A stretch of DNA of 55,716 bases from Anaerolineales bacterium (GTDB lineage: Bacteria; Chloroflexota; Anaerolineae; 4572-78; J111), in the NCBI GenBank assembly GCA_020634935.1, contig JACKAT010000034.1, positions 1 to 55,716 of the forward strand. Reading direction: 5' to 3'. The notes below the pieces were generated by a model. That model did no database searches. It had not been told where the DNA came from and saw only the letters and a program-made list of their open reading frames with translations. Each line of letters opens with the position of its first letter. Position 1 is the first letter of the stretch. The position numbers and the translations under genes were made by a program. Positions 16,925-25,728 of this stretch are shown here, in pieces.

Positions 16925-17152
16925 AATTGAATCGACGCAAAAAGTGAAATGTAGAATGTGGGATGTACCGCTTCACGTCTCATGTTACACATCCTACGTC
17001 CCGTGGACCACGGTCAAAACCTCAGTTTTCCTCTATCAATAAACTCAATCGATAGTTATCGTTGAATTTTCAAAAGATGTGTAATGAAATCCCAACCCCG
17101 GTGTAAATTCAATTGAACCCACTTTCATCTGGGCCCAGGTAGGAGTGGAAAT
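16925..17152. other. Intergenic spacer before the ECF sigma gene
   Basis: A 228-bp spacer. A GTGAAATGTAGAATGTGGGA stretch near 16943-16962 and the ACATCCTACGTCCCGTGG stretch (16989-17006) form an imperfect inverted repeat. The AGGAGTGG ribosome site of the next gene is at 17141-17148. No clear terminator U-tract and no gene. Confidence 0.4.
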
Positions 17153-17713
17153 TTGCCCATAATAACGCAAGAGACGGCGCCGGAAAAAACCGATGCGCCT
17201 TCACCAGAGTTAGATTTTGCCGATCTCTTCCGTAGTTACTATCGGCGGGTATATAACTATTTGTCATATCGAGTCGCAACGAAGGAAGACGCCGAAGATT
17301 TGATTAGTGTTGTCTTCGAAAAGGCGTATGTTCATCGAGATCAATATGACTCGACTAAAGGTGCGTTTTCGACGTGGCTTTTCCGGATTGCTCGAAACAC
17401 CTTAGCCAACCATTACCGTACCCGCCAGCGCCGTTCGGCCTGGGAAGCCGATAATGAGATCACGGATGATTTTATGGCGGCTGAACCGCAGTTGGAAACA
17501 CAAATCATCCGGCAGGAAACTATCATCAAGTTGTTGGACGGGGTGAAGCAGTTGAATGAGCGTGATCAGGAGATCATTAGCCTTAAATTTGCCGGACGCC
17601 TCAGTAACGATGAGATTGGTCAAGTAATGGATATGACGGCCAACAACGTCGGAGTTGTTCTCTTTAGAGCCCTTCGGCGATTGCAGAAACAGCTACAGGA
17701 ACATGCGTCATGA
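17153..17713 (+). CDS. ECF-type RNA polymerase sigma factor
   Basis: 186 residues, starting at TTG 17153 behind AGGAGTGG. Region 2 spans about 22-92 (FADLFRSYYRRVYNYLSYRV, EDAEDLISVVFEKAY, STWLFRIARNTLANHYR) and region 4 about 125-180 (LNERDQEIISLKFAGRLSND, then an HTH in EIGQVMDMTANNVGVVLFRA). Region 3 is absent, as in group IV sigma factors. It directs RNA polymerase to a small regulon. Its stop overlaps the start of a single-pass membrane protein gene (ATGA at 17710-17713), the usual place of an anti-sigma factor. Confidence 0.93.
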   Translation: MPIITQETAPEKTDAPSPELDFADLFRSYYRRVYNYLSYRVATKEDAEDLISVVFEKAYVHRDQYDSTKGAFSTWLFRIARNTLANHYRTRQRRSAWEADNEITDDFMAAEPQLETQIIRQETIIKLLDGVKQLNERDQEIISLKFAGRLSNDEIGQVMDMTANNVGVVLFRALRRLQKQLQEHAS

Positions 17714-18654
17714 ACGAGCAAGAATGGGCGCAGCTATTATCAGCACAACTTGATGAGATGTTAGAGGGTAAAGCCGTTGATTTTTCGATGGTGGTGGATG
17801 AGTTACATGGCCCGTTGCAGTTGAGTCAGCAGCTGGCCGCTGTCGACTTTCCGCCCAGTCCGGCAGCAGAAGCTGCCTTTGAAAGTCAAATGGCTAAGTG
17901 GTTTGGACCAAGTGTGGGCCCGACTTTCCCGGCAACGGGATTATCGAAAATCGGGTATATTCATTATGCCATTGTTGGCCTTGTCGGTGTTGGGTTAGGC
18001 GTGCTGTTTTTGCTTAGCAGCCTGCTTTCATCAGGTTCAAGTGAGGAGCTTACGCCGGCGGCAACGCTGTCCCCCACGAAGCCAGAAACAACGTCGGAAT
18101 CGCCCACGCTTGGTCGCCCTACAATTGATAAAATAGTCACTATTACCCCTGCCGCCAGTCCCACTGGGGTAGAAACGGTCGTTCCCAAAGTGACAACCTC
18201 GTTAGGAGACACAATTCAATTAAAGCCAACCGCCGTGTTGAGCGACACGCTCCCTACAGCAACCCTTACCCCGCCCGCCGATCCCTTAGCGCCGGCAATA
18301 TCGGAGCCGGATGAGCCGACCGGTGGTGCAACTGACGCTAGCCAGGATGACCCAGCTGGTGATAAAGCTGATGAGCCGTCCGAATCTGATACCGGTTCAG
18401 ACGGTGATCATGATCGCGGTCACGGCAACGATGCTGACGGGTTCGATGAGGACAACCCCGGCAACAGCACCGGTCTCCCGGATAATGCCGGCGGTAATCC
18501 ATCGCCCGGCGATTTTAGCCAGGGTAATGGTGGCGGCTCTTCCGGTAACGGCGGTCAAAATGGGGGGGCCGGGGGACCTGGTAGCGATAACGGCCACAGT
18601 AAGAGCGGTGATAATGGCAAGAGCAACGGTAAGGATAAAGGTAAAGGTAAATGA
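17710..18654 (+). CDS. Putative membrane anti-sigma partner with long disordered exterior tail
   Basis: 314 residues. A short cytoplasmic N-part (about 1-80, MNEQEWAQLLSAQLDEMLEG) precedes one membrane helix (about 84-106). A PT-rich linker and a Gly/Asp/Asn/Ser-rich tail follow, ending in NGKDKGKGK. No ZAS zinc motif (HxxxCxxC) is present, so the anti-sigma role rests on gene order, coupling and topology only. The tail composition is close to the C-terminus of the next gene product (DHEKGKGKGKNK), which hints that both are built for the same surface environment. DUF5667-like proteins of Chloroflexota have comparable tails. Confidence 0.6.
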   Translation: MNEQEWAQLLSAQLDEMLEGKAVDFSMVVDELHGPLQLSQQLAAVDFPPSPAAEAAFESQMAKWFGPSVGPTFPATGLSKIGYIHYAIVGLVGVGLGVLFLLSSLLSSGSSEELTPAATLSPTKPETTSESPTLGRPTIDKIVTITPAASPTGVETVVPKVTTSLGDTIQLKPTAVLSDTLPTATLTPPADPLAPAISEPDEPTGGATDASQDDPAGDKADEPSESDTGSDGDHDRGHGNDADGFDEDNPGNSTGLPDNAGGNPSPGDFSQGNGGGSSGNGGQNGGAGGPGSDNGHSKSGDNGKSNGKDKGKGK

Positions 18655-18811
18655 TTGGGTCTGTATCGCCGTCTACAACTGCTTAGTTAGATGAAGCCGT
18701 TTTATCAAACAAAATATCGTTTAACGGAGGTTACGTCGTGACCTGATTTCAACAACATTATCATCATAAACTCACTTAACTACTCGAAATGAAAAAATAG
18801 GAGTATTCATC

Positions 18812-19777
18812 ATGTTTCACTCGAATAAGGTTATTTTTACAGCACTTATCATTTCATTTGTTAGCTTTAATTCGTTAGTTCAAGCCGCACCGGCCTTACA
18901 AGACAATACTCAAAATGATTCATTAGGCGACTCATTCAATTTGGATGATGAGGGTAACGTCCTTGATGACGGGGGGAGCGGCGGTAATAATCTCGGCAAA
19001 ATCATGTCCGGCAAAAACAATGATGATGGCCTAGAAGAACCGGCCGATGACGCACCTGCCGATCAGATCGATGATGATCCGGGTGATGGTCCGGGTGATG
19101 GTCTGGATGACGTTGATGACGACGATGACCTTACCGATGATCCGACCGGCGATGGCGCCCCAGCCGATGAGGCTATAGACGATAGTGACGAGGCCACCGA
19201 AGATGATGACGATGTCGCGGACGATGACCCGGCCGGCGGCGACGAAGCGATGACGGAACCAAAACAGCACCCCGTGGCCGCAGCTATCGCCGAATATTTC
19301 GATGTGCCTTATGAAGAAATCATGAGCCTGCATGAAAATGGCTATGGTTTCGGCAACATTACCAAGGCTTACTTCTTTGCTAAAAAACTCAACCAAATGA
19401 ATATGGATATGGAAGGGGCGACCCCGGTGACTCCCGAAGATTTGTTGAACGAAGCTCATGGCTCAGGTTGGGGCAATGTTCTCAAGGATAATGATATTCA
19501 TCCGGGGGCTGTCGGCAATGGGGCCGGTAAACATGCTGATCAGTTTGGTCAACCGGAACACGCCGGCAAACCGGATAAATTTAGCGAGACTGACGGCGAC
19601 GCCATTTCTAAATTCTCCGGTCAGGGCGGCGGTCATAGCCAAGGCGGCGGCCACGGCCAGGGCAAAGGGAAAGGGTTCAGCGCGAAATCAGGTGATGACA
19701 ACGACGGCGGAAAAGGTAATGGCAATAGTAATAAAGGTGATCATGAAAAAGGTAAAGGTAAGGGCAAGAATAAATAG
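18812..19777 (+). CDS. Secreted acidic protein with conserved central segment and basic GKGK tail
   Basis: 321 residues behind TAGGAG. A signal peptide (about 1-25, ending VQAAPA) is followed by an Asp-rich region (about 40-145, DDVDDDDDLTDDPTGDG). A compact segment at about 150-225 comes next (HPVAAAIAEYFDVPYEEIM, LHENGYGFGNITKAYFFAKK, TPEDLLNEAHGSGWGN), then a Gly/His/Lys-rich tail ending KGKGKGKNK. The acidic half could bind calcium and the tail could bind anionic polymer; both are inference. The compact segment looks like the helical domain seen in other Chloroflexota secreted proteins found near ECF sigma genes. A strong terminator follows. Confidence 0.65.
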   Translation: MFHSNKVIFTALIISFVSFNSLVQAAPALQDNTQNDSLGDSFNLDDEGNVLDDGGSGGNNLGKIMSGKNNDDGLEEPADDAPADQIDDDPGDGPGDGLDDVDDDDDLTDDPTGDGAPADEAIDDSDEATEDDDDVADDDPAGGDEAMTEPKQHPVAAAIAEYFDVPYEEIMSLHENGYGFGNITKAYFFAKKLNQMNMDMEGATPVTPEDLLNEAHGSGWGNVLKDNDIHPGAVGNGAGKHADQFGQPEHAGKPDKFSETDGDAISKFSGQGGGHSQGGGHGQGKGKGFSAKSGDDNDGGKGNGNSNKGDHEKGKGKGKNK

Positions 19778-19802
19778 GTAAGTACTACAAGCGTCGTTGA
19801 AT

Positions 19803-19837
19803 AGGGTGACAGTCATTTTGGCTGTCACCCTTATTTT
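19803..19837 (+). terminator. Rho-independent terminator
   Basis: AGGGTGACAG (19803-19812) pairs with CTGTCACCCT (19822-19831), loop TCATTTTGG, followed by a T-rich run TATTTTT. It ends the sigma/anti-sigma/secreted-protein unit. Confidence 0.85.
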
Positions 19838-19864
19838 TGAAAAATCAAACCCACGGAAAGACCT

Positions 19865-21382
19865 ATGAAAGAAGATAAAACTATCCGCACTTTATTAACT
19901 GAATACAAGATTTATCTATATCTCACCCTAACCTTGCTGGCGGCGGCGATGTTATTTTTGGCCGGTTGTGGTACTGAACCGATCGTCTCAGATATTCCAG
20001 CTACTAATCCACCCCCAGTCTCCCCGGTCGCCTCCCCCACCCAGGTAACGGCCGCCTCACCTACCGTCATGCCAACAGCAACCACGCCCGCCGTTGCCGT
20101 CGAACCAGCGGTTATAGATAAAGCCCCTATCAATGTTGAAAAGATCAGCGACTCGACCAGCCCGTCTCAACCTAGATTCGAGCCGGAAATCGGCGAGATC
20201 ACATTCGCGCTCGACGCCACTGAGACGTTTCAGCCAGTCGAGGCCAATATTCTGTTTACTAAAGGCATAACGGAAATTCACGCTATCTTTGACTACCAAT
20301 ATATGTCACCCCAGTACACCTGGGAGCGGGTTTGGTATTTGAACGATAAAGAGATCGCTCGCATCAGCGAGCCGTGGGCCAGTGCTGAGTCCGGCACGTT
20401 CGATTATTTTATTGATAATGGCGGCGCGCCGCTGCCGGCTGGTGATTGGACGCTGGAATTGTACGTTAAAGATAAGCTGCGAGCGTTGGGCGTATTTGTC
20501 ATCGAGGCCGAAGAACCAGCGGAGAGCGACCCATCGCTGCTGGTCTTTACCAAGTGTAATGGCGATCACCACGATATCTATGTGGCTAATATCGACGGCA
20601 GCAATGAACAGTTGATTGTCAATAACGGTGCCGGTCCCTCCTGGTCGCCCGGCGGCGATGCTGTTTTCTTTTACGGTGAAAGCGGCGTTGATCGGCAGGT
20701 AAGAGATGGGTTGGAATACATTTTTGATGGGGTTAGCAACGGCCTGGCCGCGGTCAGTACGAGCCCTGTACCAACGACGATTAATCAACTTAATATTTTT
20801 CAAAATTTGGAGTGGAAGCAAGGCACAGCACGTTGGGCCAATGTGTCACCCGATGGCAGCATGATCGCTTACGATGCGGCTCCGGGCGGCGATTATCGCA
20901 TCTATTTTTTAGGGACCGAAACCAACCAACAGTTTCGATATGAGCTAATCGGGGAACAGGGCGATTGGTCGCCTGACAGCCAACGCGTGGTCTACCGCTC
21001 GGGTCGTAATGGTCAGACAGGTCTCTGGATCTCCAATCGAGACGACTCCGGCCACATCTTGCTCACCAATCACGGCACCGATGCCTTCCCGGCCTGGTCG
21101 CCCGACGGCCAGACCATCGCCTTCAGCCGAGAGGACAGCGGCAATGTAGATATCTACACTATCAATATCGATGGCAGTAATTTACAGCGTTTGACCAATA
21201 CACCCAGTCACGATACCCTGCCGGCCTTCACCGCTAATGGCGATATCATTTTTAGAACAGCCCGCACCGGCCACTGGGCCGTCTGGCGCATGGCTCCGGA
21301 TGGCTCCAATCCCACCGAAATTATAGCCGATGCCTGCGTCGGTCACGATTGGGCCTACAGCAGAATGGACGTTTGGCCATAA
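19865..21382 (+). CDS. Lipoprotein with PD40 (TolB-like) beta-propeller
   Basis: 505 residues. The signal peptide ends in a lipobox, LAGC (Cys35). A PT-rich linker follows (about 40-85), then a beta-sandwich region (about 100-215, with TWERVWYLNDKEIARISEPW). A C-terminal propeller has PD40 repeats: GPSWSPGGDAVFF, WANVSPDGSMIAYDA, GDWSPDSQRVVYRS, FPAWSPDGQTIAFSR, LPAFTANGDIIFRT. The protein would sit on the outer face of the cytoplasmic membrane. Its propeller resembles that of the 6068-7972 product. It may use read-through past the preceding terminator or a weak promoter of its own. Partner unknown. Confidence 0.8.
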   Translation: MKEDKTIRTLLTEYKIYLYLTLTLLAAAMLFLAGCGTEPIVSDIPATNPPPVSPVASPTQVTAASPTVMPTATTPAVAVEPAVIDKAPINVEKISDSTSPSQPRFEPEIGEITFALDATETFQPVEANILFTKGITEIHAIFDYQYMSPQYTWERVWYLNDKEIARISEPWASAESGTFDYFIDNGGAPLPAGDWTLELYVKDKLRALGVFVIEAEEPAESDPSLLVFTKCNGDHHDIYVANIDGSNEQLIVNNGAGPSWSPGGDAVFFYGESGVDRQVRDGLEYIFDGVSNGLAAVSTSPVPTTINQLNIFQNLEWKQGTARWANVSPDGSMIAYDAAPGGDYRIYFLGTETNQQFRYELIGEQGDWSPDSQRVVYRSGRNGQTGLWISNRDDSGHILLTNHGTDAFPAWSPDGQTIAFSREDSGNVDIYTINIDGSNLQRLTNTPSHDTLPAFTANGDIIFRTARTGHWAVWRMAPDGSNPTEIIADACVGHDWAYSRMDVWP

Positions 21383-21482
21383 ATCATTACAATAATGGAC
21401 CTGGATTGAGGTTAAATAGGTTGATAGGGGGATAGCTAAGTAATTTTCATAACTAACTTGTGAGTTTGAGACCAGGATGAAT

Positions 21483-21550
21483 AGACAGGATTTACAGGAT
21501 TTCCAAGATTAAAATAAGGAAAAATCATATTAATCCTGTTAATTCTGTCT
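21483..21550. repeat. Near-perfect inverted repeat of the ACAGGAT type
   Basis: AGACAGGATTTACAGGATT (21483-21501) and AATCCTGTTAATTCTGTCT (21532-21550) are complementary with two mismatches and a 30-base AT-rich loop. Such GGATTxACAGGAT repeats are dispersed in many environmental genomes. It lies between the PD40 lipoprotein and the monooxygenase remnant. Confidence 0.6.
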
Positions 21551-21651
21551 AAATTAATGTAACAACTTAGAGTTGAAAACTACTTAGTTGCCAAGTAACT
21601 ATCCCACTCACTCAAATCCAACTAACCAACCATTCTCAAGGAGGCTTTACG

Positions 21652-21964
21652 ATGTTTGTTGTCATGAACCGCATTCCGGTAAATCCCGATTACGCCGAGC
21701 AATTTGAAGAAAGATTTACTAACCGTGCGCGTGAGGTGGACAAGATGCCGGGTTTTGTTCGCAATCAAGTGTTACGTCCAACCAACCCCGATGACCCTTA
21801 CATCGTTTTAACTGTCTGGCAATCTCAAGCCGATTTTGAGGCTTGAGTCGTCAGACGCCTTTAAAAGGGCCACGCCAAAGTCCGGCACCCTGCCCCCTGA
21901 AACGTTTCGCGGGCATGGCAAGTTGGAGAATTTTCAGATTATTTTGGACACAAACCTAGACTAA
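21652..21964 (+). pseudogene. Antibiotic-biosynthesis-monooxygenase/IsdG-like protein, frameshifted
   Basis: The first 64 codons (MFVVMNRIPVNPDYAEQFEE... to SQADFEA) match the N-terminal two thirds of an ABM/HmoA-type ferredoxin-like enzyme, then hit TGA at 21844. From 21851 another frame continues the family sequence: SDAFKRATPKSGTLPPETF, then RGHGKLENF, ending at 21964. Restoring two G bases at about 21845 joins the halves as ...FEAWESSDAFKR..., giving about 104 residues, the normal size. Asn6 and the restored Trp match the heme-oxygenase triad; the His expected after KRA is not encoded. It is a recent pseudogene or an assembly/sequencing error. A good AAGGAGG ribosome site precedes it. Confidence 0.7.
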
Positions 21965-22620
21965 GCTGGTGGCCAGCCGGTGATCGGAAATGGATTAAGA
22001 TAGACAGAGGCTCTCCTTCGGTTCATATCCAATTGGCGGGTTAACTTCTAACTGCCTAGCTACTTTTTTGGGGCAGAGTTACTTTTACTAAATTATGACT
22101 TTGGACTAGAATAGGACTGATAGATTTCTTCGCCTAGCATTCCTCTTCCTTTAACTGACCGCCAAATTCATAAGTAAAATTCCTTGCTCTTGGCCTTATA
22201 TCATCAGGGATCAAATAAGTGACAGCAGACAAGGTAATGATTACCGAGGAAGTCGTCCTCAGCCAAAAATTCTCCTTGGCGATTTCATGAGGACATCGCG
22301 AATTCGATGGGTGGTTAATTCTGATAGATTTGGCCCTTTTAGTTTACGGACCGCCTTCTTGTTGGTTACTCCGGTAAAGTCCTCTTTTTTCACTGTAGTT
22401 CATCTTGTTAACCTTCGGGGCTTTTCTTTGGGATTTTCGAGGCGTTTGCTGTACGGGCCATCTTTTGGGTGGTCATCACCACCGTTGAGGATAATGCTCG
22501 CCATTCTGGCCAATCAAACCCGAGTTGACGAAATAATCGAAATCCCTTTACTCACCCACTATTCTGATCCTGGTATTCTTTATCGCCGAACAACGGTCAC
22601 GGGCCCAAGCGGCCTTACAA
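21965..22620. other. Long spacer, possibly a decayed membrane region of the following kinase
   Basis: A 656-bp stretch without a convincing gene. Hydrophobic runs appear in different frames: LILIDLALLVYG near 22321 in one frame and LFFGIFEAFAVRAIFWVVIT near 22425 in another. From 22537 the kinase frame is open and reads TILILVFFIAEQRSRAQ up to the assigned kinase start. This is compatible with a former multi-pass sensor domain broken by frameshifts. Confidence 0.4.
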
Positions 22621-24936
22621 GTGAGTGAGGAACGATACCAAACGCTTTTCGATAATGTTTTCGAACAATCCCGGGATGCCATCCTGATCACGGACCCGGC
22701 GGAAAAAATTGTGCAAGTCAATCAATCCATGTTGGACCTGCTCGGTTGCGCTCGGGATGATTTAATCGGCCTTGACTATAGCATCGTATTGCTTGAATCG
22801 AACCATTTAGCCCAATTCCGAAAGCTAATGGAGCGGCAGGGGCATGTCAGGAATTTCGGGGTGAGGTTAGAGAATAAACAGGGCGTCACCGTGTTCTGCC
22901 TGTTAACGGCTAACAAATGGCAGACGAATGATGGCCGGGTTTTGGGCTATCAAGGCATCATTCGTGACATTTCCCAACGTAAGAGAGCCGTCGAGGCCCT
23001 GCACGAAAGCGAAGAACGGTATCGTCGCTTAATCGAGCTTTCTTTCGAAGGGATTATCGTTCACTGTGATGAGGAGATCGTTTACTTAAATGGCCCGGCT
23101 GCAACGATTTTAGGCGCGCCTAGCCCCAATATGCTTATCGGTCGATCTATTCTTGATTTTGTCCATCCTGATTACCTGGAGACGGTGCAGACTCGCGTAC
23201 AGCACGTGATGGACAAACGAATGGGTGTGCCGTTGATCGAACAGAAACTCGTACGGATCGACAAGACGAATGTGGATGTAGAGGTAGCCACGGTACCGAT
23301 CACCTATAAATGGCGGCCGGGGATGCAATCCGTCATTCGTGACATTACGCCGCGCAAGAAAGCTGAGGCTGAACGAGAACATCTGCTCACGACCGAGCGG
23401 CAGCAGCGCCAGTTGGCCGAAATCTTGGGAGAAGTATTTCTGGCCCTAACGGCGAAGACAAATTATGAGGCTGTATTAGATGAAATTCTACACCAGGCCC
23501 ATCGCCTGGTCTCTTATAGCGCGGCGAACATTGTCCTATTAAAACAGGACAGGTTACGTATTGCGCGTCATATGGGCTATGATGATTTTGAGAACAAGGT
23601 GTTGATTTCTAATTTGGAACAATCACTGGCTGATTTTCCGCTGGATGCTAAAGTGGTTCGCTCAGGACAGCCACTAGTCGTACCCGATACCGGCCAGGAT
23701 TCTGGCTGGGTTACAATTCCGGAATCGGCTTGGATCAAGTCGTTTGTTGTCGTTCCAATCCGTCTGCGTGACAAGGTTTTGGGATTGCTGCGGCTCGATA
23801 GTAATGAGATTAACAAATTTTCTCAAAACGACATTAAACGTTTGCAACCCCTGGCAAATGCGGCTGCCATTGCGCTGGAAAATGCTCGGCTGCTTGATAT
23901 AGCCAGGCAAGAACTGGTCGAACGCATTGAAGCGGAAACGGAACTGCGTAAAATTGCGGCCAAGAATCAGGCGATCCTCAATGTTATTCCCGACTCAATA
24001 ATCCAGTTTAGTCACGACGGACGGCTGCTCGACTACAAAATTGGACGGAACACGACCGCCTTAGAGTTCTTATCTACGCCGAGCGTTGGTACATTACTGG
24101 GCGACATGCCAGGGTTATCATCCGAACTGGCCGAGATCTTTGTCCACAATATTAGTAAAACCGTTGAAACCGGTGATACCCAAATTTTTGAATTCCAACT
24201 CCGCCTGCCACAGGGCATCCGAGACTTTGAGGCCTGGTTGGTTGTCTCTGCCCCGCAAGAAGTGCTGGCCATCGTTAGAGATGTGACCGAACGTAAGTTA
24301 CGTACCGAAGCCTTAGAAGCAGAACGCTCCCGAATTGCCCGCCATCTGCATGACACATTAGGGCAAAACATCGGATATTTGCGCCTTAAACTTGATGAAT
24401 TCACCCTTAGCAACCGCTATCTTCCCGAACCGGGCGTACTTCGCCAGGAATTGGTCCGAATGCGCGATGTCGCCGATGAGGCATATGAGTTAGTTCGTAG
24501 TATTCTGGCGGCGGCCCACCTCTCCAACTCCAGCGATTTAACAACTGTTTTACTGGCCAAAGCCAAGGTCGTGGGACATCGCGGTCGATTCAAAGTCAAC
24601 CTCGCCAGCGAAGGGCCGGCGCGACGCTTGTCCCCTGTAATTCAACAACAGGTTTTTTATATTTTTCAAGAAGCTCTAAATAACATAGAGCGGCACGCGC
24701 AGGCTCAGAACGTGGCCATCAACATCATTTGGACTGACGATAGGTTGGTCATTAAACTCTTCGATGACGGATGTGGCTTCCAATCTCACGCCTCTCGCCA
24801 AGAAGGACACTTCGGGATGACCATCATGCAAGAGCGCACCGATGATATTCAAGGACTTCTTTTGATCGATTCAACGGTCGGCGTGGGCACAGAAGTAATC
24901 CTTCAACTTCCCTTAGCTGCTGTGACTGAGCCTTAG
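22621..24936 (+). CDS. PAS/GAF sensor histidine kinase, HisKA_3 (NarL/DegS) type
   Basis: 771 residues from GTG 22621. Domains in order: PAS (about 5-125, ending RDISQRKRA), PAS (about 130-255, ending RDITPRKKAEAE), GAF (about 275-430, LEIL..H to AAIALENARLLD), PAS-like (about 445-560), HisKA_3 with RSRIARHLHDTLGQN (phospho-acceptor His577), and HATPase with ALNNIERHAQAQ and DDGCGF...FGMTIMQER. It phosphorylates a LuxR-type regulator, very probably the product of the gene 132 bp downstream. The start has no ribosome site. The same frame is open upstream from 22537 and encodes a hydrophobic stretch plus EQRSRAQAALQV, so the protein probably once had an N-terminal membrane part. As written it is soluble. 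Confidence 0.85.
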   Translation: MSEERYQTLFDNVFEQSRDAILITDPAEKIVQVNQSMLDLLGCARDDLIGLDYSIVLLESNHLAQFRKLMERQGHVRNFGVRLENKQGVTVFCLLTANKWQTNDGRVLGYQGIIRDISQRKRAVEALHESEERYRRLIELSFEGIIVHCDEEIVYLNGPAATILGAPSPNMLIGRSILDFVHPDYLETVQTRVQHVMDKRMGVPLIEQKLVRIDKTNVDVEVATVPITYKWRPGMQSVIRDITPRKKAEAEREHLLTTERQQRQLAEILGEVFLALTAKTNYEAVLDEILHQAHRLVSYSAANIVLLKQDRLRIARHMGYDDFENKVLISNLEQSLADFPLDAKVVRSGQPLVVPDTGQDSGWVTIPESAWIKSFVVVPIRLRDKVLGLLRLDSNEINKFSQNDIKRLQPLANAAAIALENARLLDIARQELVERIEAETELRKIAAKNQAILNVIPDSIIQFSHDGRLLDYKIGRNTTALEFLSTPSVGTLLGDMPGLSSELAEIFVHNISKTVETGDTQIFEFQLRLPQGIRDFEAWLVVSAPQEVLAIVRDVTERKLRTEALEAERSRIARHLHDTLGQNIGYLRLKLDEFTLSNRYLPEPGVLRQELVRMRDVADEAYELVRSILAAAHLSNSSDLTTVLLAKAKVVGHRGRFKVNLASEGPARRLSPVIQQQVFYIFQEALNNIERHAQAQNVAINIIWTDDRLVIKLFDDGCGFQSHASRQEGHFGMTIMQERTDDIQGLLLIDSTVGVGTEVILQLPLAAVTEP

Positions 24937-25068
24937 ACGACTTTATAGTCGACACCACCAGCCGAAATAGAGCGAATTCTAACAAATTTCATATTAATTT
25001 TATATTAATTTTATTTGAATTTAAGGTAAACTTAATTGAAGGCGTGGTGAGAAAGGTCGATTACTGAC

Positions 25069-25728
25069 ATGATCAGAGTATTGTTTGTTGACGATCATAT
25101 CCTTATTCGGGAAGGTTTGGTTAGTCTGCTGAACAGCCAGCCCGATCTTGAAGTGGTTGGTCAGGCCGGTTCGGTCCGGGAGGCGATTGAATTGGCGCGT
25201 GAGTTGAAGCCGGATCTAATCCTCATGGATTTTGGGTTGCCCGACGGCACCGGGCTGGACGCCACGAAAATAATTCTGGCTGACCAGCCAAATACGAAGA
25301 TTGTATTTTTAACCGTCCATGAAGAAGATGATCGCTTATTCGCGGCCATTCGCAGTGGAGCCAAGGGCTATCTGCTCAAAAACGTACCGGTTTCTCGATT
25401 ATTGGCATTTTTGCGAGGCTTGGAACGCGGCGAGGCGGCTATTACGCCGGCGATGACAAGCCGGGTCTTGAACGAATTTGCCCGTTTAGAGCCAACCCAC
25501 AGCCAGACCGAGCCGGATGAATTAACCACTCGTGAATTAGAGGTTTTGCGGGAGCTCAGCACCGGGGCCAGCAATCGCGAGATAGCCGGTCGCCTCATTA
25601 TCGCTGAAAATACGGTCAAAAACCATGTCAGCAACATCTTAAATAAGCTTAGCCTCAGAAATCGGCGCGAAGCCGCTGAATTCGCCCGTCGGCAGTTCGG
25701 AAATTCTTCGAATTACCAACATAAATGA
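25069..25728 (+). CDS. NarL/FixJ-family response regulator
   Basis: 219 residues. Receiver domain 1-120 with acidic pocket Asp8/Asp9, phospho-acceptor Asp54 (LILMDFGLPDG), Thr82 and Lys104 (GYLLKN). The C-terminal LuxR HTH covers about 150-210 (LTTRELEVLRELSTGASNRE, IAENTVKNHVSNILNKLSLR). It is a DNA-binding transcription regulator and the expected partner of the upstream HisKA_3 kinase. The 132-bp gap contains the direct repeat ATATTAATTTT twice, which may carry the promoter. All key residues are intact, unlike the two orphan receivers downstream. Confidence 0.93.
   Translation: MIRVLFVDDHILIREGLVSLLNSQPDLEVVGQAGSVREAIELARELKPDLILMDFGLPDGTGLDATKIILADQPNTKIVFLTVHEEDDRLFAAIRSGAKGYLLKNVPVSRLLAFLRGLERGEAAITPAMTSRVLNEFARLEPTHSQTEPDELTTRELEVLRELSTGASNREIAGRLIIAENTVKNHVSNILNKLSLRNRREAAEFARRQFGNSSNYQHK

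Noticed and set aside
22287..22628. Open frame of 113 codons before the histidine kinase
   Set aside because: No ribosome site, Arg/Ser-rich shadow-like composition, and it overlaps a region where another frame joins the kinase smoothly.
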